A stretch of 50,531 nucleotides of DNA from Halomonas halodenitrificans DSM 735. GTDB taxonomy: Bacteria > Pseudomonadota > Gammaproteobacteria > Pseudomonadales > Halomonadaceae. Numbering within the stretch: the first letter of the stretch is position 1; each line of letters begins with the position of its first letter. The notes beneath the pieces were generated by a model. The model was given only the letters and a program-made list of their open reading frames with translations. It was not told the origin of the DNA and ran no database searches. The position numbers and the translations under genes are program-made. Location: contig NZ_JHVH01000026.1 in NCBI RefSeq assembly GCF_000620045.1, positions 1 to 50,531 on the forward strand. Reading direction: 5' to 3'. This document shows, in pieces, positions 9,713 to 18,755 of this stretch.

Positions 9713-11344
9713 TCAGGGTCTCCAGCGCGGGCGCGGCGGGCGGCGAGTTAGCCCCCCCAACACCGCGAAGATAAGGGCCACTCCTGCCAGCAGCAATAGC
9801 GCCGTGGCGGCGGCCCCCTGCCAGCGGTAGCCGCCCAGCTGCTGATAGAGCAGCATCGGCAGGGTCGGCGCCGAAGGGCTGCCAAACAACGCGATCACAC
9901 TGAAATCGCCCAGCGACAGGGTCATCGCGTAGGCCAGGGCGAGAGCCAGCGGGCGGCGTAGCCGCGGCCAGGTCAGCCACCGCAGGCGCGCCGAACCACG
10001 CACCCCGAGCTGGTCCGCCAGGCGTAGTTCCGGCACCGGCAGCCCCGGCAGCGCCCCACGCAGTACCTGCATGGCGAAGGGCAGCGCCATCAAGGCGTTG
10101 ACCAACACCACCAGGGCATAACCCTCCCAGCCGCTGCCCAGGGCGGGGCGCAACAGCAGGAAGAGCCCGGTCCCCAGCACCAGCGCCGGCACCACCAGGA
10201 TCAGCTGACCGCCCCCCTCCATCGCCAGGCCCAAAACAGCATGTCCGCTACGCTGCAGCCAGCGGCTGCCGGCCAGCAGTGCCAGCGCCAGGGCGAGGGC
10301 CCCAAGCCCGGCTCCCAGCGCCATGACCAGGCTCCGTGCCGCCGCCGGCCACAGGCTCGATGCCTGGGGTAACTCGGGCAGCCCTCCCAGGCCGGCAATC
10401 ACGATGGCCGACAGCGGCGGCACCAACAGCGCCACCAGGGCCAGCAGCCAAATCGCATCGACCCAGCGCGAGGCACCCGATGCATCGCGGCGGCGCCAGC
10501 GTCCCAGGGCCGGCAGGCGCACACTGCCCACCATCAGCGAGGGCGCACCGCCCCGGGAAAGCGCCAGCAGCCACAGGCCCAGGCAAATCGTCAGCTGCGT
10601 CAGCGCCAGTAAGGCCGCCAGGGCCAGGTCGTGATCGAACTTGAGCGACTGATAGATCGCCACCTCCAGGGTGGAGCTTTGCGGCCCACCCCCCAGGGTC
10701 ATGACGATGGCGAAACTGGTAAAGCAGAGGGTGAAGACCAGCGCCGCCAGCCGCGGCAGCAGCGAGGCGAGTCGTGGCCACTCCAGGGTGCGCCAGATCG
10801 CGACTCGCGAGAGCCCCAGCTGAGCGGCCAGCCGCCACTGGGCCGCCGGCGCCGTTTCCAGTGCCTGGAGCATCAGTCGCGCGGAAAGCGGCAGGTTATA
10901 GAGCACATGGGCCAGCACGATGCCCGAGAGGCCATAGAGATAGCCCGCCTCGAGGCCAAATAGCCACTCCCAGAGCGGCGACGCCCAACCGCGCCGGCCA
11001 TGCACCGCCACCAGGCCGAACAGCCCGATCAGCGTCGGCAGGACCAGCGAGAGCTCCATGGCTCGCAGCAGCAGGCCGCGTCCGGGAAAGGCGGGACGCC
11101 GCGCCAGGGCCAGCGCCACGGGAACGGCGAGCCCCACGCTGAGCAGCGTGGAGAGCGTGGCCTGCCACAGGGTAAAGCGCAGTATGGCGGCGAGCCACGG
11201 CTCCTGCCACAGCATGGCCGGATGCACCTCGCGAGCCTGCCATAACAGCGCCCCCAGGCTACCGAGGCCCAGCCCCGCCACCAGCGCCAGGGCAACGAAG
11301 CCCAGCCCCGGCGGCCAGGGCGAAAGGCGTTTCCAGCGTGGCAT
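9713..11344 (-). CDS. thiP: Thiamine ABC transporter, permease
   Basis: The product is a fused permease of about 543 residues with two copies of a six-helix BPD_transp unit, as usual for ThiP and iron(III) permeases. I chose ATG 11344 (MPRWKRLSP), two bases after the thiB stop; an upstream GTG at 11371 would add nine residues inside thiB and is less likely. Each half carries the EAA-type cytoplasmic loop that docks ThiQ (for example QLGLSRVAIWRTLEWPRL in the first half). It forms the membrane channel for thiamine delivered by ThiB. Confidence 0.88.
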   Translation of the reverse strand: MPRWKRLSPWPPGLGFVALALVAGLGLGSLGALLWQAREVHPAMLWQEPWLAAILRFTLWQATLSTLLSVGLAVPVALALARRPAFPGRGLLLRAMELSLVLPTLIGLFGLVAVHGRRGWASPLWEWLFGLEAGYLYGLSGIVLAHVLYNLPLSARLMLQALETAPAAQWRLAAQLGLSRVAIWRTLEWPRLASLLPRLAALVFTLCFTSFAIVMTLGGGPQSSTLEVAIYQSLKFDHDLALAALLALTQLTICLGLWLLALSRGGAPSLMVGSVRLPALGRWRRRDASGASRWVDAIWLLALVALLVPPLSAIVIAGLGGLPELPQASSLWPAAARSLVMALGAGLGALALALALLAGSRWLQRSGHAVLGLAMEGGGQLILVVPALVLGTGLFLLLRPALGSGWEGYALVVLVNALMALPFAMQVLRGALPGLPVPELRLADQLGVRGSARLRWLTWPRLRRPLALALAYAMTLSLGDFSVIALFGSPSAPTLPMLLYQQLGGYRWQGAAATALLLLAGVALIFAVLGGLTRRPPRPRWRP

Positions 11345-11346
11345 GT

Positions 11347-12351
11347 TCAGCGCGCCGCGGCGTTCAGCCACTCACGAATCCAGGCACGACGATTAGCGTG
11401 CACCGCCTCGGGGGTAAAGGTAAGGCTATCGGGGTCGATCAGCCGCTCGAACACCGTCGGCAGTTCAGCGCCCAGGTCGATGGCCGGGTTCATCACATTG
11501 CCCAGCGGAATATGGCGCTGGAAGTCCGGCGTCAGCATAAAGGCCAGGAAGTCCCGAGCCAGCTCGGGCTCATCGCTCGAACGCAACATCGCCGCGGTCT
11601 CCACCTGCAGATAGTGGCCCTCGGCGAATTCGGCGGCCTGGTAGCGGTCGCTCTCCTCCACCGCCATATGGTAGGCCGGCGAGGTCGCATAGGAGAGCAC
11701 CATGGGCGCCTCGCCGTTCATGAACAGCGAGAAGTAGGCCTGGCTCCAGCCATTGGTCACCGTCAGCACCCGCTCGTTGAGCCTCGCCCAGGCCTCGGGG
11801 GCGTCATCGCCATAGACATGCTTGATCCACAGCAGCAACCCCTGACCGGTGACGCTGGTGCGTGGGTCCTGGAGGATGACCTTGAGGTCCTCCGGGGCCT
11901 CGAGCAGCTCGGCAAGGCTCGCCGGCGGCTCCGCGATCTGCTCGGTATCGTAGACGAAGGCAAAGTGCCCCCAGTCATAGGGGAGAAAGGTCTCGTCGTC
12001 CCACTCGATGGGCAGGTCGAGCGCACTCGTATCGGCGCCATGGGGGGCCAGCAGATCGAGCCCGCGGGCCTCGGCCATCAGGTTCATGTCCAGGCCGAGC
12101 ACCAGGTCGGCGCCGCTGTCCTGCCCTTCCAGGCGCAGGCGCTGCAGGATATCGACGCCGCCATCCAGCGCCACGAAGCGCAGGTCGCAGCCGGCGCAGC
12201 GCGCCTCGAAGGCCTCCTCGATGGCGGGCCCCGGCCCCCACTCCGACACGAAGGAATCGTAGGTATAGACGGTCAGCGAGCGTTCGCCCGCCGTGGCCGT
12301 CCCCGCCGCCAGGCTTAACGCCACGGCCCCCAACACTGCTGAATAGTTCAT
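11347..12351 (-). CDS. thiB: Thiamine-binding periplasmic protein
   Basis: The product of about 334 residues starts with a signal peptide (MNYSAVLGAVALSLAAGTATA) followed by the family's early strand LTVYTYDSFVSEWGPG. Further ThiB-like stretches are LLAPH and the YDWGHFAFVYDT region. It captures thiamine, thiamine phosphate or diphosphate in the periplasm. ATG 12351 is preferred over the TTG one codon earlier; AGG lies upstream. The 5' flank to lon is only about 60 bp and contains an inverted repeat but no thiamine-diphosphate riboswitch. Confidence 0.88.
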   Translation of the reverse strand: MNYSAVLGAVALSLAAGTATAGERSLTVYTYDSFVSEWGPGPAIEEAFEARCAGCDLRFVALDGGVDILQRLRLEGQDSGADLVLGLDMNLMAEARGLDLLAPHGADTSALDLPIEWDDETFLPYDWGHFAFVYDTEQIAEPPASLAELLEAPEDLKVILQDPRTSVTGQGLLLWIKHVYGDDAPEAWARLNERVLTVTNGWSQAYFSLFMNGEAPMVLSYATSPAYHMAVEESDRYQAAEFAEGHYLQVETAAMLRSSDEPELARDFLAFMLTPDFQRHIPLGNVMNPAIDLGAELPTVFERLIDPDSLTFTPEAVHANRRAWIREWLNAAAR

Positions 12352-12374
12352 CAAATGCCTGCTTGCCTGGTATG

Positions 12375-12407
12375 GGGGTCTGACCCCAAGGGGTGGGGTC
12401 AGACCCC
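12375..12407. repeat. REP-like palindrome between lon and thiB
   Basis: Two 13-base arms, GGGGTCTGACCCC (12375-12387) and GGGGTCAGACCCC (12395-12407), are exact inverted copies separated by 7 bases, and each arm is itself nearly palindromic. It would fold into a very stable GC hairpin without a following T-run. Such palindromes resemble the REP/RAYT class found between genes in many proteobacteria. It may terminate or attenuate lon read-through into thiB. Confidence 0.75.
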
Positions 12408-12415
12408 AAGGATAC

Positions 12416-14854
12416 TCAGCCGAAGACTATCTTGGCCACGTCTTCGTAGCGCTTGGCGAAATGCACGGTGACGCCGTCCTTGAGGTGGTCGGGCAGCTCG
12501 TCATAGTCGCGGCGGTTGGCGTCGGGCAGGATCACCTCGAAGATGTCGCTGCGCCTGGCGGCAATCACCTTCTCGCGGATGCCGCCCACCGGCAGCACAT
12601 GCCCGGTCAGGGTCAGCTCGCCGGTCATCGCCAGGTTGCGGTCGATGGCCTGGTGCTTGGCCAGCGACAGCAGCGCGGTGGTCATGGTCACCCCCGCGGA
12701 GGGGCCATCCTTGGGGGTGGCGCCCTCCGGCACATGCAGGTGGACGAAGGCCGAGTCGAAGAAGTCGGCATCGGCCCCGAAATCGGCCAGATGGCCCAGC
12801 ACATAGCTGTAGGCAATATTGGCCGACTCCTGCATCACGTCCCCGAGCTTGCCGGTCAGCTTGAAGCCACGGTCCAGGGAGTGAACCTTGCCCGCCTCGA
12901 TGGGCAGCGTCGCCCCTCCCATGGAGGTCCAGGCCAGGCCGGTGACCACGCCCTCGCCGCTGAGCACCTGTTCCTTGCGGAACAGCGGTGCCCCCAGGTA
13001 CTCCTCGAGGTTCTTCACCGAGACCTTGACCGACTGCTGGTCATTCTCCAGCAGCTTGACCGCCGCCTTGCGCACGATGCGATGCAGCTGCTTCTCGAGC
13101 TGGCGCACCCCGGCCTCGCGGGCATAGCCCTCGATGACCTGACGCAGTGCCGCGGCGGTCAGGTTGATACGCTTCTTGGGAATGTTGTCGCGCTTGAGCA
13201 ACTTGGGCCATAGATGATTCCTGGCGATCGCCATCTTCTCCTCGGCGATATAGCCGGAGAGACGAATCTGTTCCATGCGGTCGATCAGCGCCGGCGGAAT
13301 CGAGTCCAGGGTGTTGGCGGTGCAGACGAAGAGCACCTTGGAGAGGTCCAGGCGCACATCCAGGTAGTGGTCGAGGAAGTCGACGTTCTGCTCCGGATCG
13401 AGTACCTCGAGCAGCGCCGAGGCGGGATCCCCCTGGAAGGACTGCCCCATTTTGTCGATCTCGTCGAGCATGATCACCGGGTTCTCGACCTCGACCTCCT
13501 TGAGGGCCTGGGCAATCTTGCCGGGCATGGCCCCGATATAGGTACGCCGGTGGCCCTTGATCTCCGCCTCATCGCGCATGCCACCCACCGAGAAGCGGTA
13601 GAACTCGCGGCCCAGCGCCTCGGCGATGGAGCGCCCCACGGAGGTCTTGCCGACCCCGGGCGGCCCCACCAGCATCACGATCGAGCCTCCCACGTCACCC
13701 TTGAAGGTACCCTCGGCCAGGAACTCGACGATGCGTTCCTTGACGTCCGCCAAGCCGTCGTGATCGCGGTCGAGCACCCCCCGGGCGTGAGCCAGGTCGA
13801 GCTGGTCCTGGCTGTGCACCCCCCAGGGCATGCTGGTCAGCCAGTCGAGATAGTTGCGCGTGGTGCCATACTCCGGCGACCCGGTCTCCAGCATGGAGAG
13901 CTTGTCGAGCTCTTCCTCGATGCGGGTCAACACCTTGGGCGGCACCACCAGGCTCTCGAGGCGGTCGCGAAAGGTGTCGACGTCGCTCTCACGGTCGTCC
14001 TTGGAGATGCCCAGCTCCCGCTGGATCACCTTGAGCTGCTCGCGCAGGAAGAACTCCCGCTGGCGGTCCTGCATCTGGGCGTTGACCTGGTCGCTGATCT
14101 CGCTCTGCAGCTGGGCGACCTCGATCTCCTTGCGCAGCAGCGGCAACACCTTCTGCATGCGGGCGAGCACGGGCAGCGTGGCCAGCACATCCTGCAGTTC
14201 GTGCCCCTTTGCCGAGGTGATGGCGGCGGCAAAGTCGGTCAACGGCCCCGGCTCATGGGGGCTGAAGCGGTTGAGATAGTGCTTGAGTTCCTCGCCATAG
14301 AGCGGGTTGATCGGCAGCAGCTCCTTGATGCCGTTGATCAACGACATGGCATAGGCACGCGTCTCGTCGGCCTCGGCATCCACCGGCTCGCGCGGATAGC
14401 TGACCTCTACCAGATAGGGCGGCTCCCGGGAGATCCAGCGCTGGATCCGAAAACGCTGCAGGCCCTGGGCGATGAACTGCAGCTGATCATCCTCGCCCTG
14501 CAGCTTGTGCATCTGCACGGCGGTACCGAACTCGGGAAAGTCGTCATCCGCCATGTCTCCCGGGGCAGCCTCGCCGACAAAGGCCAGGCCCACGGTCTGG
14601 TGAGATGTCTTGGCGACGCGCTCGATCGTATCGTCCCAACGCTCACGATTGATGACCAGCGGCTGCACCTGGGCAGGGAAGAAGGGGCGGTTATGGATGG
14701 GCAGCAGATAGATACGCTCGGGCAGCGCCTCCCGGGCCGGCACGACGGAGCGATTGCCGCCCTCGGACGCCGCGTCGGAGGCAGAGTCCGCGTCCTGCTC
14801 ATCATGAATCCATTCCGGCTCATCCGCACTCGGGCGGTCCTGTTCGTCGCTCAT
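12416..14854 (-). CDS. lon: ATP-dependent Lon-family protease
   Basis: The product of about 812 residues has an N-terminal LON substrate domain beginning LLPIHNRPFFPAQVQPLV, a coiled-coil region, an AAA+ module with Walker A GPPGVGKTS and Walker B VIMLDEID, and a C-terminal protease with Ser in KDGPSAGVTM and Lys in GGIREKVIAA. It degrades damaged and regulatory proteins in the cytosol. ATG 14854 follows GGAGACACC; an in-frame start 12 codons upstream lacks a good site. The first ~50 residues are strongly acidic. The IHNRPFFPAQ start recalls the second Lon of pseudomonads (AsrA type), so a second lon copy elsewhere is likely. Confidence 0.9.
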   Translation of the reverse strand: MSDEQDRPSADEPEWIHDEQDADSASDAASEGGNRSVVPAREALPERIYLLPIHNRPFFPAQVQPLVINRERWDDTIERVAKTSHQTVGLAFVGEAAPGDMADDDFPEFGTAVQMHKLQGEDDQLQFIAQGLQRFRIQRWISREPPYLVEVSYPREPVDAEADETRAYAMSLINGIKELLPINPLYGEELKHYLNRFSPHEPGPLTDFAAAITSAKGHELQDVLATLPVLARMQKVLPLLRKEIEVAQLQSEISDQVNAQMQDRQREFFLREQLKVIQRELGISKDDRESDVDTFRDRLESLVVPPKVLTRIEEELDKLSMLETGSPEYGTTRNYLDWLTSMPWGVHSQDQLDLAHARGVLDRDHDGLADVKERIVEFLAEGTFKGDVGGSIVMLVGPPGVGKTSVGRSIAEALGREFYRFSVGGMRDEAEIKGHRRTYIGAMPGKIAQALKEVEVENPVIMLDEIDKMGQSFQGDPASALLEVLDPEQNVDFLDHYLDVRLDLSKVLFVCTANTLDSIPPALIDRMEQIRLSGYIAEEKMAIARNHLWPKLLKRDNIPKKRINLTAAALRQVIEGYAREAGVRQLEKQLHRIVRKAAVKLLENDQQSVKVSVKNLEEYLGAPLFRKEQVLSGEGVVTGLAWTSMGGATLPIEAGKVHSLDRGFKLTGKLGDVMQESANIAYSYVLGHLADFGADADFFDSAFVHLHVPEGATPKDGPSAGVTMTTALLSLAKHQAIDRNLAMTGELTLTGHVLPVGGIREKVIAARRSDIFEVILPDANRRDYDELPDHLKDGVTVHFAKRYEDVAKIVFG

Positions 14855-14933
14855 GGTGTCTCCGTGTCCAAGCAGTTGGGCTGATGCCAATGCAATGTGG
14901 AATGCGGGCGACGAGCGATAACTTCAAGTCCGG

Positions 14934-16169
14934 CTATCTCCACAGCGGCGGCAACGGTCGGCCATTGACGCGGACCTTGCCACGGATGACATCCACCACC
15001 AGGTCGTCGGTGCCTAACGGTAACCCGAGCCACAGGGACACCACGGTAGGCACCTCGCGCCAGATGAAGTCACCGTCGAGGCGACGTCGCCAGCGGGCCT
15101 GCTCGGCGGCCTCATCGAGACGCGGGAAGCTGAGCTCATCGAGATGGCGCGGATCAAGAATCAGCGCCCCCTCCCCTTGAGCCGAAACGCCGAGCATGGG
15201 GCTGTCGAGATCCACTTCGGTAATATCCAGGCGCGGTGAATCCTGAAGCACCGCCTTGAACTCGGCATCCAGCTTGCGAAGCAACTCCCGCGGCGTCTGG
15301 TGGCGACCGTGAAGCACCTCATCGCGCAAGCGGCTGAACAGACTCCGCAGGGCCCCGGCATGCAGCCGCGAGAGCTGTGCCTCGACGCGCCCCGTCAGCA
15401 GGACCTGATCGGCCGTCATCAGCTGCCCGATGTCGAGCTCACCCTCGAGGCACAACTCGCTGTCGTCGAGCTGCATGCGACTACGGTAGACCAGTTCGCT
15501 GCCGTCGAGTTCGAGATCCGGCTGGCGCCAGGACAGCGACTCCAGGTGAAGCAGGTCATGCTGAGTAAAGTGGTAGGCACCGGCCGTATACGCATAGCGA
15601 CTCTCGAGGCTGGTCGGACCCGCCTCGAGGCTGGCGACTCCATCGGTGAGGCGCCAGGGCTTGAGCCTGGCGCGCAGCCACCAGTCGCCATATTCACCGC
15701 CGAAGCTTACCTGGCCCCCCTGGAAATCGAGCTCACGATCCCCCTGACGAATCAGAAAGGGCGCAAGCCCGATGCTGCCCTCGAGCGAACCGCCCAGGGT
15801 CTTATAGCGGGCATGCCAGCGCGGCGCCGAGGACGGCAAGGCATCGCCGAACAGTAGCTCGCGTGCCGGCCCCAGGGCCGGCTGAATGTCCCCCTCCAGC
15901 CGCGTGCTGAGCACCCCGTGACGCGCGTTGTAGGTCAAGGCAAGCTGCCAGTCGTTGCCCAGCAGCGGAGCAATCACTATTCGTCCCGACGAGGAGAGCC
16001 AGCCGCGCTCGATGGCGGTACGTTCGACAACCAGCTCACCACGCGCCTCCAGATCCCGCAGGGTACGCACCAGTTCGCGCTCGAAGAGCCACGAAGCGGT
16101 GTATTGGGCCACGCCCCAGACCAACGCCAGCCCTACCACCACGGGTACGATCAGTCGTTCCTTGCGCAT
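14934..16169 (-). CDS. DUF945 (YdgA-family) membrane-anchored protein
   Basis: The product has 411 residues. One N-terminal membrane helix (residues 6-28) is followed by VERTAIERGWLSSSGRIVI, the signature start of the DUF945/YdgA family, and a long repetitive beta-rich region likely in the periplasm. Family function is unknown. ATG 16169 has GAAGGGGG upstream. It lies between pgpA and lon with about 60-80 bp on each side. Confidence 0.8.
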   Translation of the reverse strand: MRKERLIVPVVVGLALVWGVAQYTASWLFERELVRTLRDLEARGELVVERTAIERGWLSSSGRIVIAPLLGNDWQLALTYNARHGVLSTRLEGDIQPALGPARELLFGDALPSSAPRWHARYKTLGGSLEGSIGLAPFLIRQGDRELDFQGGQVSFGGEYGDWWLRARLKPWRLTDGVASLEAGPTSLESRYAYTAGAYHFTQHDLLHLESLSWRQPDLELDGSELVYRSRMQLDDSELCLEGELDIGQLMTADQVLLTGRVEAQLSRLHAGALRSLFSRLRDEVLHGRHQTPRELLRKLDAEFKAVLQDSPRLDITEVDLDSPMLGVSAQGEGALILDPRHLDELSFPRLDEAAEQARWRRRLDGDFIWREVPTVVSLWLGLPLGTDDLVVDVIRGKVRVNGRPLPPLWR

Positions 16170-16230
16170 GGTGACCCCCTTCCCTGTCGCGCCCAGGCAG
16201 CCGCCAGGTACTGGCGTCGCGGCCTGTCAT

Positions 16231-16704
16231 CTAGTGTAACCAGAACCACAGGTGCATCAGGCTCCAGGCGAAGATGCCGGCGAGTACATCGTCGATCATG
16301 ATACCGAAGCCACCGGCGACACGGCGGTCGGCCCAGCGAATGGGGAACGGCTTGATGACATCGAACACCCGGAACAGGACGAACCCCCAGAACGCCGATT
16401 CCCATGAGAAAGGCACGGCCGCCATGGTGATCCAGTAGCCCACGAACTCGTCCCAGACGATACCCGAATGATCGTGGACACCGAGGTCGCGTGAGGTCTT
16501 CTCGCAGAGCCAGACGCCCCAGATGAAGGCGATAACGATGACGCCCCAGTACCAGGAGAGCGGTAGCTCGGAAAGCAGCCAGTAGAAAGGAATGGCCGCC
16601 AGGGTACCAAAGGTCCCCGGCGCCCAGGGCACGGCACCGCTACCCAGGCCGAAGGCCAGGAAGTGCGAGGGACGATGCCAGACGCTGGAAGGGGCTCGAC
16701 TCAT
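16231..16704 (-). CDS. pgpA: Phosphatidylglycerophosphatase A
   Basis: The product has 157 residues when started at ATG 16704, which overlaps the thiL stop (ATGA). Upstream codons lie within thiL and are not used. PgpA removes the phosphate from phosphatidylglycerol phosphate in the inner membrane. Family features visible are GSGAVPWAPGTFGTLAAIP near the N terminus, IVWDEFVGYWITM in the middle, RVFDVIKPFPIRWADR, and MIDDVLAG near the end, with several membrane helices. Order thiL-pgpA is conserved in gammaproteobacteria. Confidence 0.92.
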   Translation of the reverse strand: MSRAPSSVWHRPSHFLAFGLGSGAVPWAPGTFGTLAAIPFYWLLSELPLSWYWGVIVIAFIWGVWLCEKTSRDLGVHDHSGIVWDEFVGYWITMAAVPFSWESAFWGFVLFRVFDVIKPFPIRWADRRVAGGFGIMIDDVLAGIFAWSLMHLWFWLH

Positions 16705-17666
16705 GAGGTGCCTCGCGGGTTCAGGGCCCGAAAATGCTGCCAGCCAGTATGCCGAGACGCCTCGACACCGCTCACGCCGGGTGTCTTCGTGAGTTGGCCG
16801 ACAACCGTCAACGGCAATGATAACGCCGCCAGGCGCCGCCGGGCCTCGTCCAGATGCCCGGCGGGCAGACATAACAGCAGCTCATAGTCATCGCCACCGG
16901 TCAGCGCCGCCTGGCGAGCCTCCTCTTCTCCCAGGGCTTCGACCAGCCCGTCGGCCAGCGGTAGTGATTCGAGTTCGAGATGGGCACCGCCTCCGGAGTG
17001 CTCGAGGATATGGCCCAGATCGGCGAGCAGCCCATCCGAGATGTCCACCGCCGCCGTGGCAAGCCCCGTCAGGGCCTGGCCGGCGGCCAGCCGCGGCTGG
17101 GGAGTGAGGTAACGGCAAAGCAGCGGATGAGCGAGATCACGCTCTCCCCCCTCCCAGGCAGCCAGGCCACCGGCCCCGCCACCCAGGGCACCGGTCACCA
17201 CCAACAGATCGCCGGGGCGGCCGCCGCCTCGGCCGAGAGCCGCCTCGGGGGCCACCTCGCCCATCACCGTGACACCGATGGCGAGCTCGCCACGGGTGAT
17301 GTCACCGCCGGAAAGATGCGTGCCGGTGGCCTCGCAGAGCGCCAGAAAGCCGCGCGAGAAGCCTTCCAGCCAGGCATCATCGCTGTGCTCCAGTGCCAGC
17401 GACATGAAGCACCAGCGAGCCTTGGCACCCATGGCGGCCAGGTCGGACAGGCTAACCGCCAGGGCGCGATGGCCCACCGCCTCGGCGGGCGCGTCCGACG
17501 GAAAGTGGACCCCGAGGACCGAGGTATCGACGCTTACCGCGAGCCGCTGCCCCTGGGCCGGAGCCAATAGCGCGCAGTCATCGCCTACCCCCATCACCAC
17601 ACCGGAATCGGGCCCGGGGGTGGCGGGAGTAAAGTAGCGTGCGATGAGTTCGAACTCGCTTTGCAT
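16701..17666 (-). CDS. thiL: Thiamine-monophosphate kinase
   Basis: This 321-residue enzyme phosphorylates thiamine monophosphate to the diphosphate cofactor. The N terminus EFELIARYF, the metal/nucleotide segment GVGDDCALL, SVDTSVLGVHF, the helix LAVSLSDLAAMGA, and DISDGLLADLGHI with GGDDYELL are all ThiL hallmarks. It sits between nusB and pgpA and overlaps pgpA by 4 bases, so the two are translated together. With thiBPQ nearby, the window carries both import and the last activation step, but they are separate transcription units. Confidence 0.94.
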   Translation of the reverse strand: MQSEFELIARYFTPATPGPDSGVVMGVGDDCALLAPAQGQRLAVSVDTSVLGVHFPSDAPAEAVGHRALAVSLSDLAAMGAKARWCFMSLALEHSDDAWLEGFSRGFLALCEATGTHLSGGDITRGELAIGVTVMGEVAPEAALGRGGGRPGDLLVVTGALGGGAGGLAAWEGGERDLAHPLLCRYLTPQPRLAAGQALTGLATAAVDISDGLLADLGHILEHSGGGAHLELESLPLADGLVEALGEEEARQAALTGGDDYELLLCLPAGHLDEARRRLAALSLPLTVVGQLTKTPGVSGVEASRHTGWQHFRALNPRGTS

Positions 17667-17677
17667 CCGGTGACCCT

Positions 17678-18175
17678 TCAGCGGCGGCGGGCGGCTACCT
17701 CGGCGCCACGCAGGCGCCCGGCAAGCTTGTCGAGAATACCGTTGACGTACTTGTGGCCATCGGTCGCACCGAATGACTTGGCCAGCTCGACGCCCTCGTT
17801 GATCGCCACGCGATACGGCACATCCAGGCGCCGCGAAAGTTCATAGGTTCCCAGGCGCAGGATGGCCAGCTCGATGGCATCGAGTTCGTCGAGCGTGCGA
17901 TCGAGCAGAGGGGCGATGGAAGCGTCCAGGTCGGCACGGAAACGGGCCACGTTATGCACCAGCTCATGGAACAGCGCCAGATCGGCGATCTCCATGACCT
18001 TATGCCAGTTCTCGTGATCCTCGAGGTCATCATCGGCCAGCTGGCTGCGGAACTCCATCTCCACCGCGCTAATCGACTTGCCGGTCATCTGCCATTGATA
18101 GAGACACTGCACCGCCAGCTCACGGGCGGCACGCCGCCCCTGCTGTGCCTTGGAGGGCGTGCGCTCGCGGCTCAT
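17678..18175 (-). CDS. nusB: Transcription antitermination factor NusB
   Basis: The 165-residue helical protein binds boxA RNA with NusE (S10) and supports antitermination in rRNA operons. Recognisable parts are [19 protein letters not shown] near the N terminus, [22 protein letters not shown] in the second half, and [13 protein letters not shown] near the end. The start ATG overlaps the ribH stop (ATGA), and thiL begins 11 bases after its stop. The gene order ribH-nusB-thiL is standard in gammaproteobacteria. Confidence 0.95.
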   Translation of the reverse strand: MSRERTPSKAQQGRRAARELAVQCLYQWQMTGKSISAVEMEFRSQLADDDLEDHENWHKVMEIADLALFHELVHNVARFRADLDASIAPLLDRTLDELDAIELAILRLGTYELSRRLDVPYRVAINEGVELAKSFGATDGHKYVNGILDKLAGRLRGAEVAARRR

Positions 18176-18666
18176 GCCTCCTCCTCGGCGCCGCCGCCCA
18201 GCTGGCGCATCAGCGAGACCATCTCCATGGCCGCCATGGCCGCCTCGGCGCCCTTGTTACCGGCCTTGGTGCCGGAGCGCTCGATGGCCTGCTCGATGGA
18301 ATTCACGGTCAGCACACCGTTGGCGATGGGCGTCTCGAACTCCAGCTGCAGGGTGCCCAGCGCCGAGTTGCAGCTGCCGGCCACGTATTCGAAGTGCGGC
18401 GTGCCACCCCGAATCACGGCACCCAAGGCGATCACCGCCTCGGGGCGTGCCGCCTTGATCACCTGCTTGACCGCCAGCGGCAGCTCCCAGGCGCCGGGCA
18501 CGTGGACGATGTCGATATTCTCGGCATCGACGCCATGGCGTACCAGGCTATCCACGGCGCCCTCTACCAGGCTGTCCACTACATGATGGTTGAAGCGTCC
18601 CACCACGATCACATAGCGACCGTCGACGTCGACGAAGCTGCCTTCCACTTGAGAAATGGGTTCCAT
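18172..18666 (-). CDS. ribH: 6,7-dimethyl-8-ribityllumazine synthase
   Basis: From ATG 18666 (AGGA eight bases upstream) the product has 164 residues, the normal size. It condenses the pyrimidine and 3,4-dihydroxybutanone-phosphate intermediates in riboflavin synthesis. Visible are [12 protein letters not shown], the segment [31 protein letters not shown] and the C-terminal [12 protein letters not shown] with EQAIERSG. An in-frame extension upstream enters the ribBA-ribH spacer and is not expected to be used. The stop overlaps the nusB start. Confidence 0.95.
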   Translation of the reverse strand: MEPISQVEGSFVDVDGRYVIVVGRFNHHVVDSLVEGAVDSLVRHGVDAENIDIVHVPGAWELPLAVKQVIKAARPEAVIALGAVIRGGTPHFEYVAGSCNSALGTLQLEFETPIANGVLTVNSIEQAIERSGTKAGNKGAEAAMAAMEMVSLMRQLGGGAEEEA

Positions 18667-18690
18667 GTCGGGTTCCTGCTGAGGCTCACT

Positions 18691-18708
18691 GGCGCGGTAA
18701 TCCGCGCC
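18691..18708. terminator. Small GC hairpin in the ribBA-ribH spacer
   Basis: GGCGCGG (18691-18697) and CCGCGCC (18702-18708) form a perfect 7-bp stem with a 4-base loop. No T-run follows in the direction of transcription, so it may be an attenuating or RNA-stabilising hairpin. It does not resemble an FMN riboswitch. Confidence 0.4.
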
Positions 18709-18755
18709 GGGTGTTAAGTAAAGTTCGGAATGAAGCTTGCTGAGTGGCAGACGGC

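Noticed and set aside
13214..14884. 556-residue plus-strand frame opposite lon
   Set aside because: It mirrors lon codons in GC-rich DNA; lon has all catalytic motifs.
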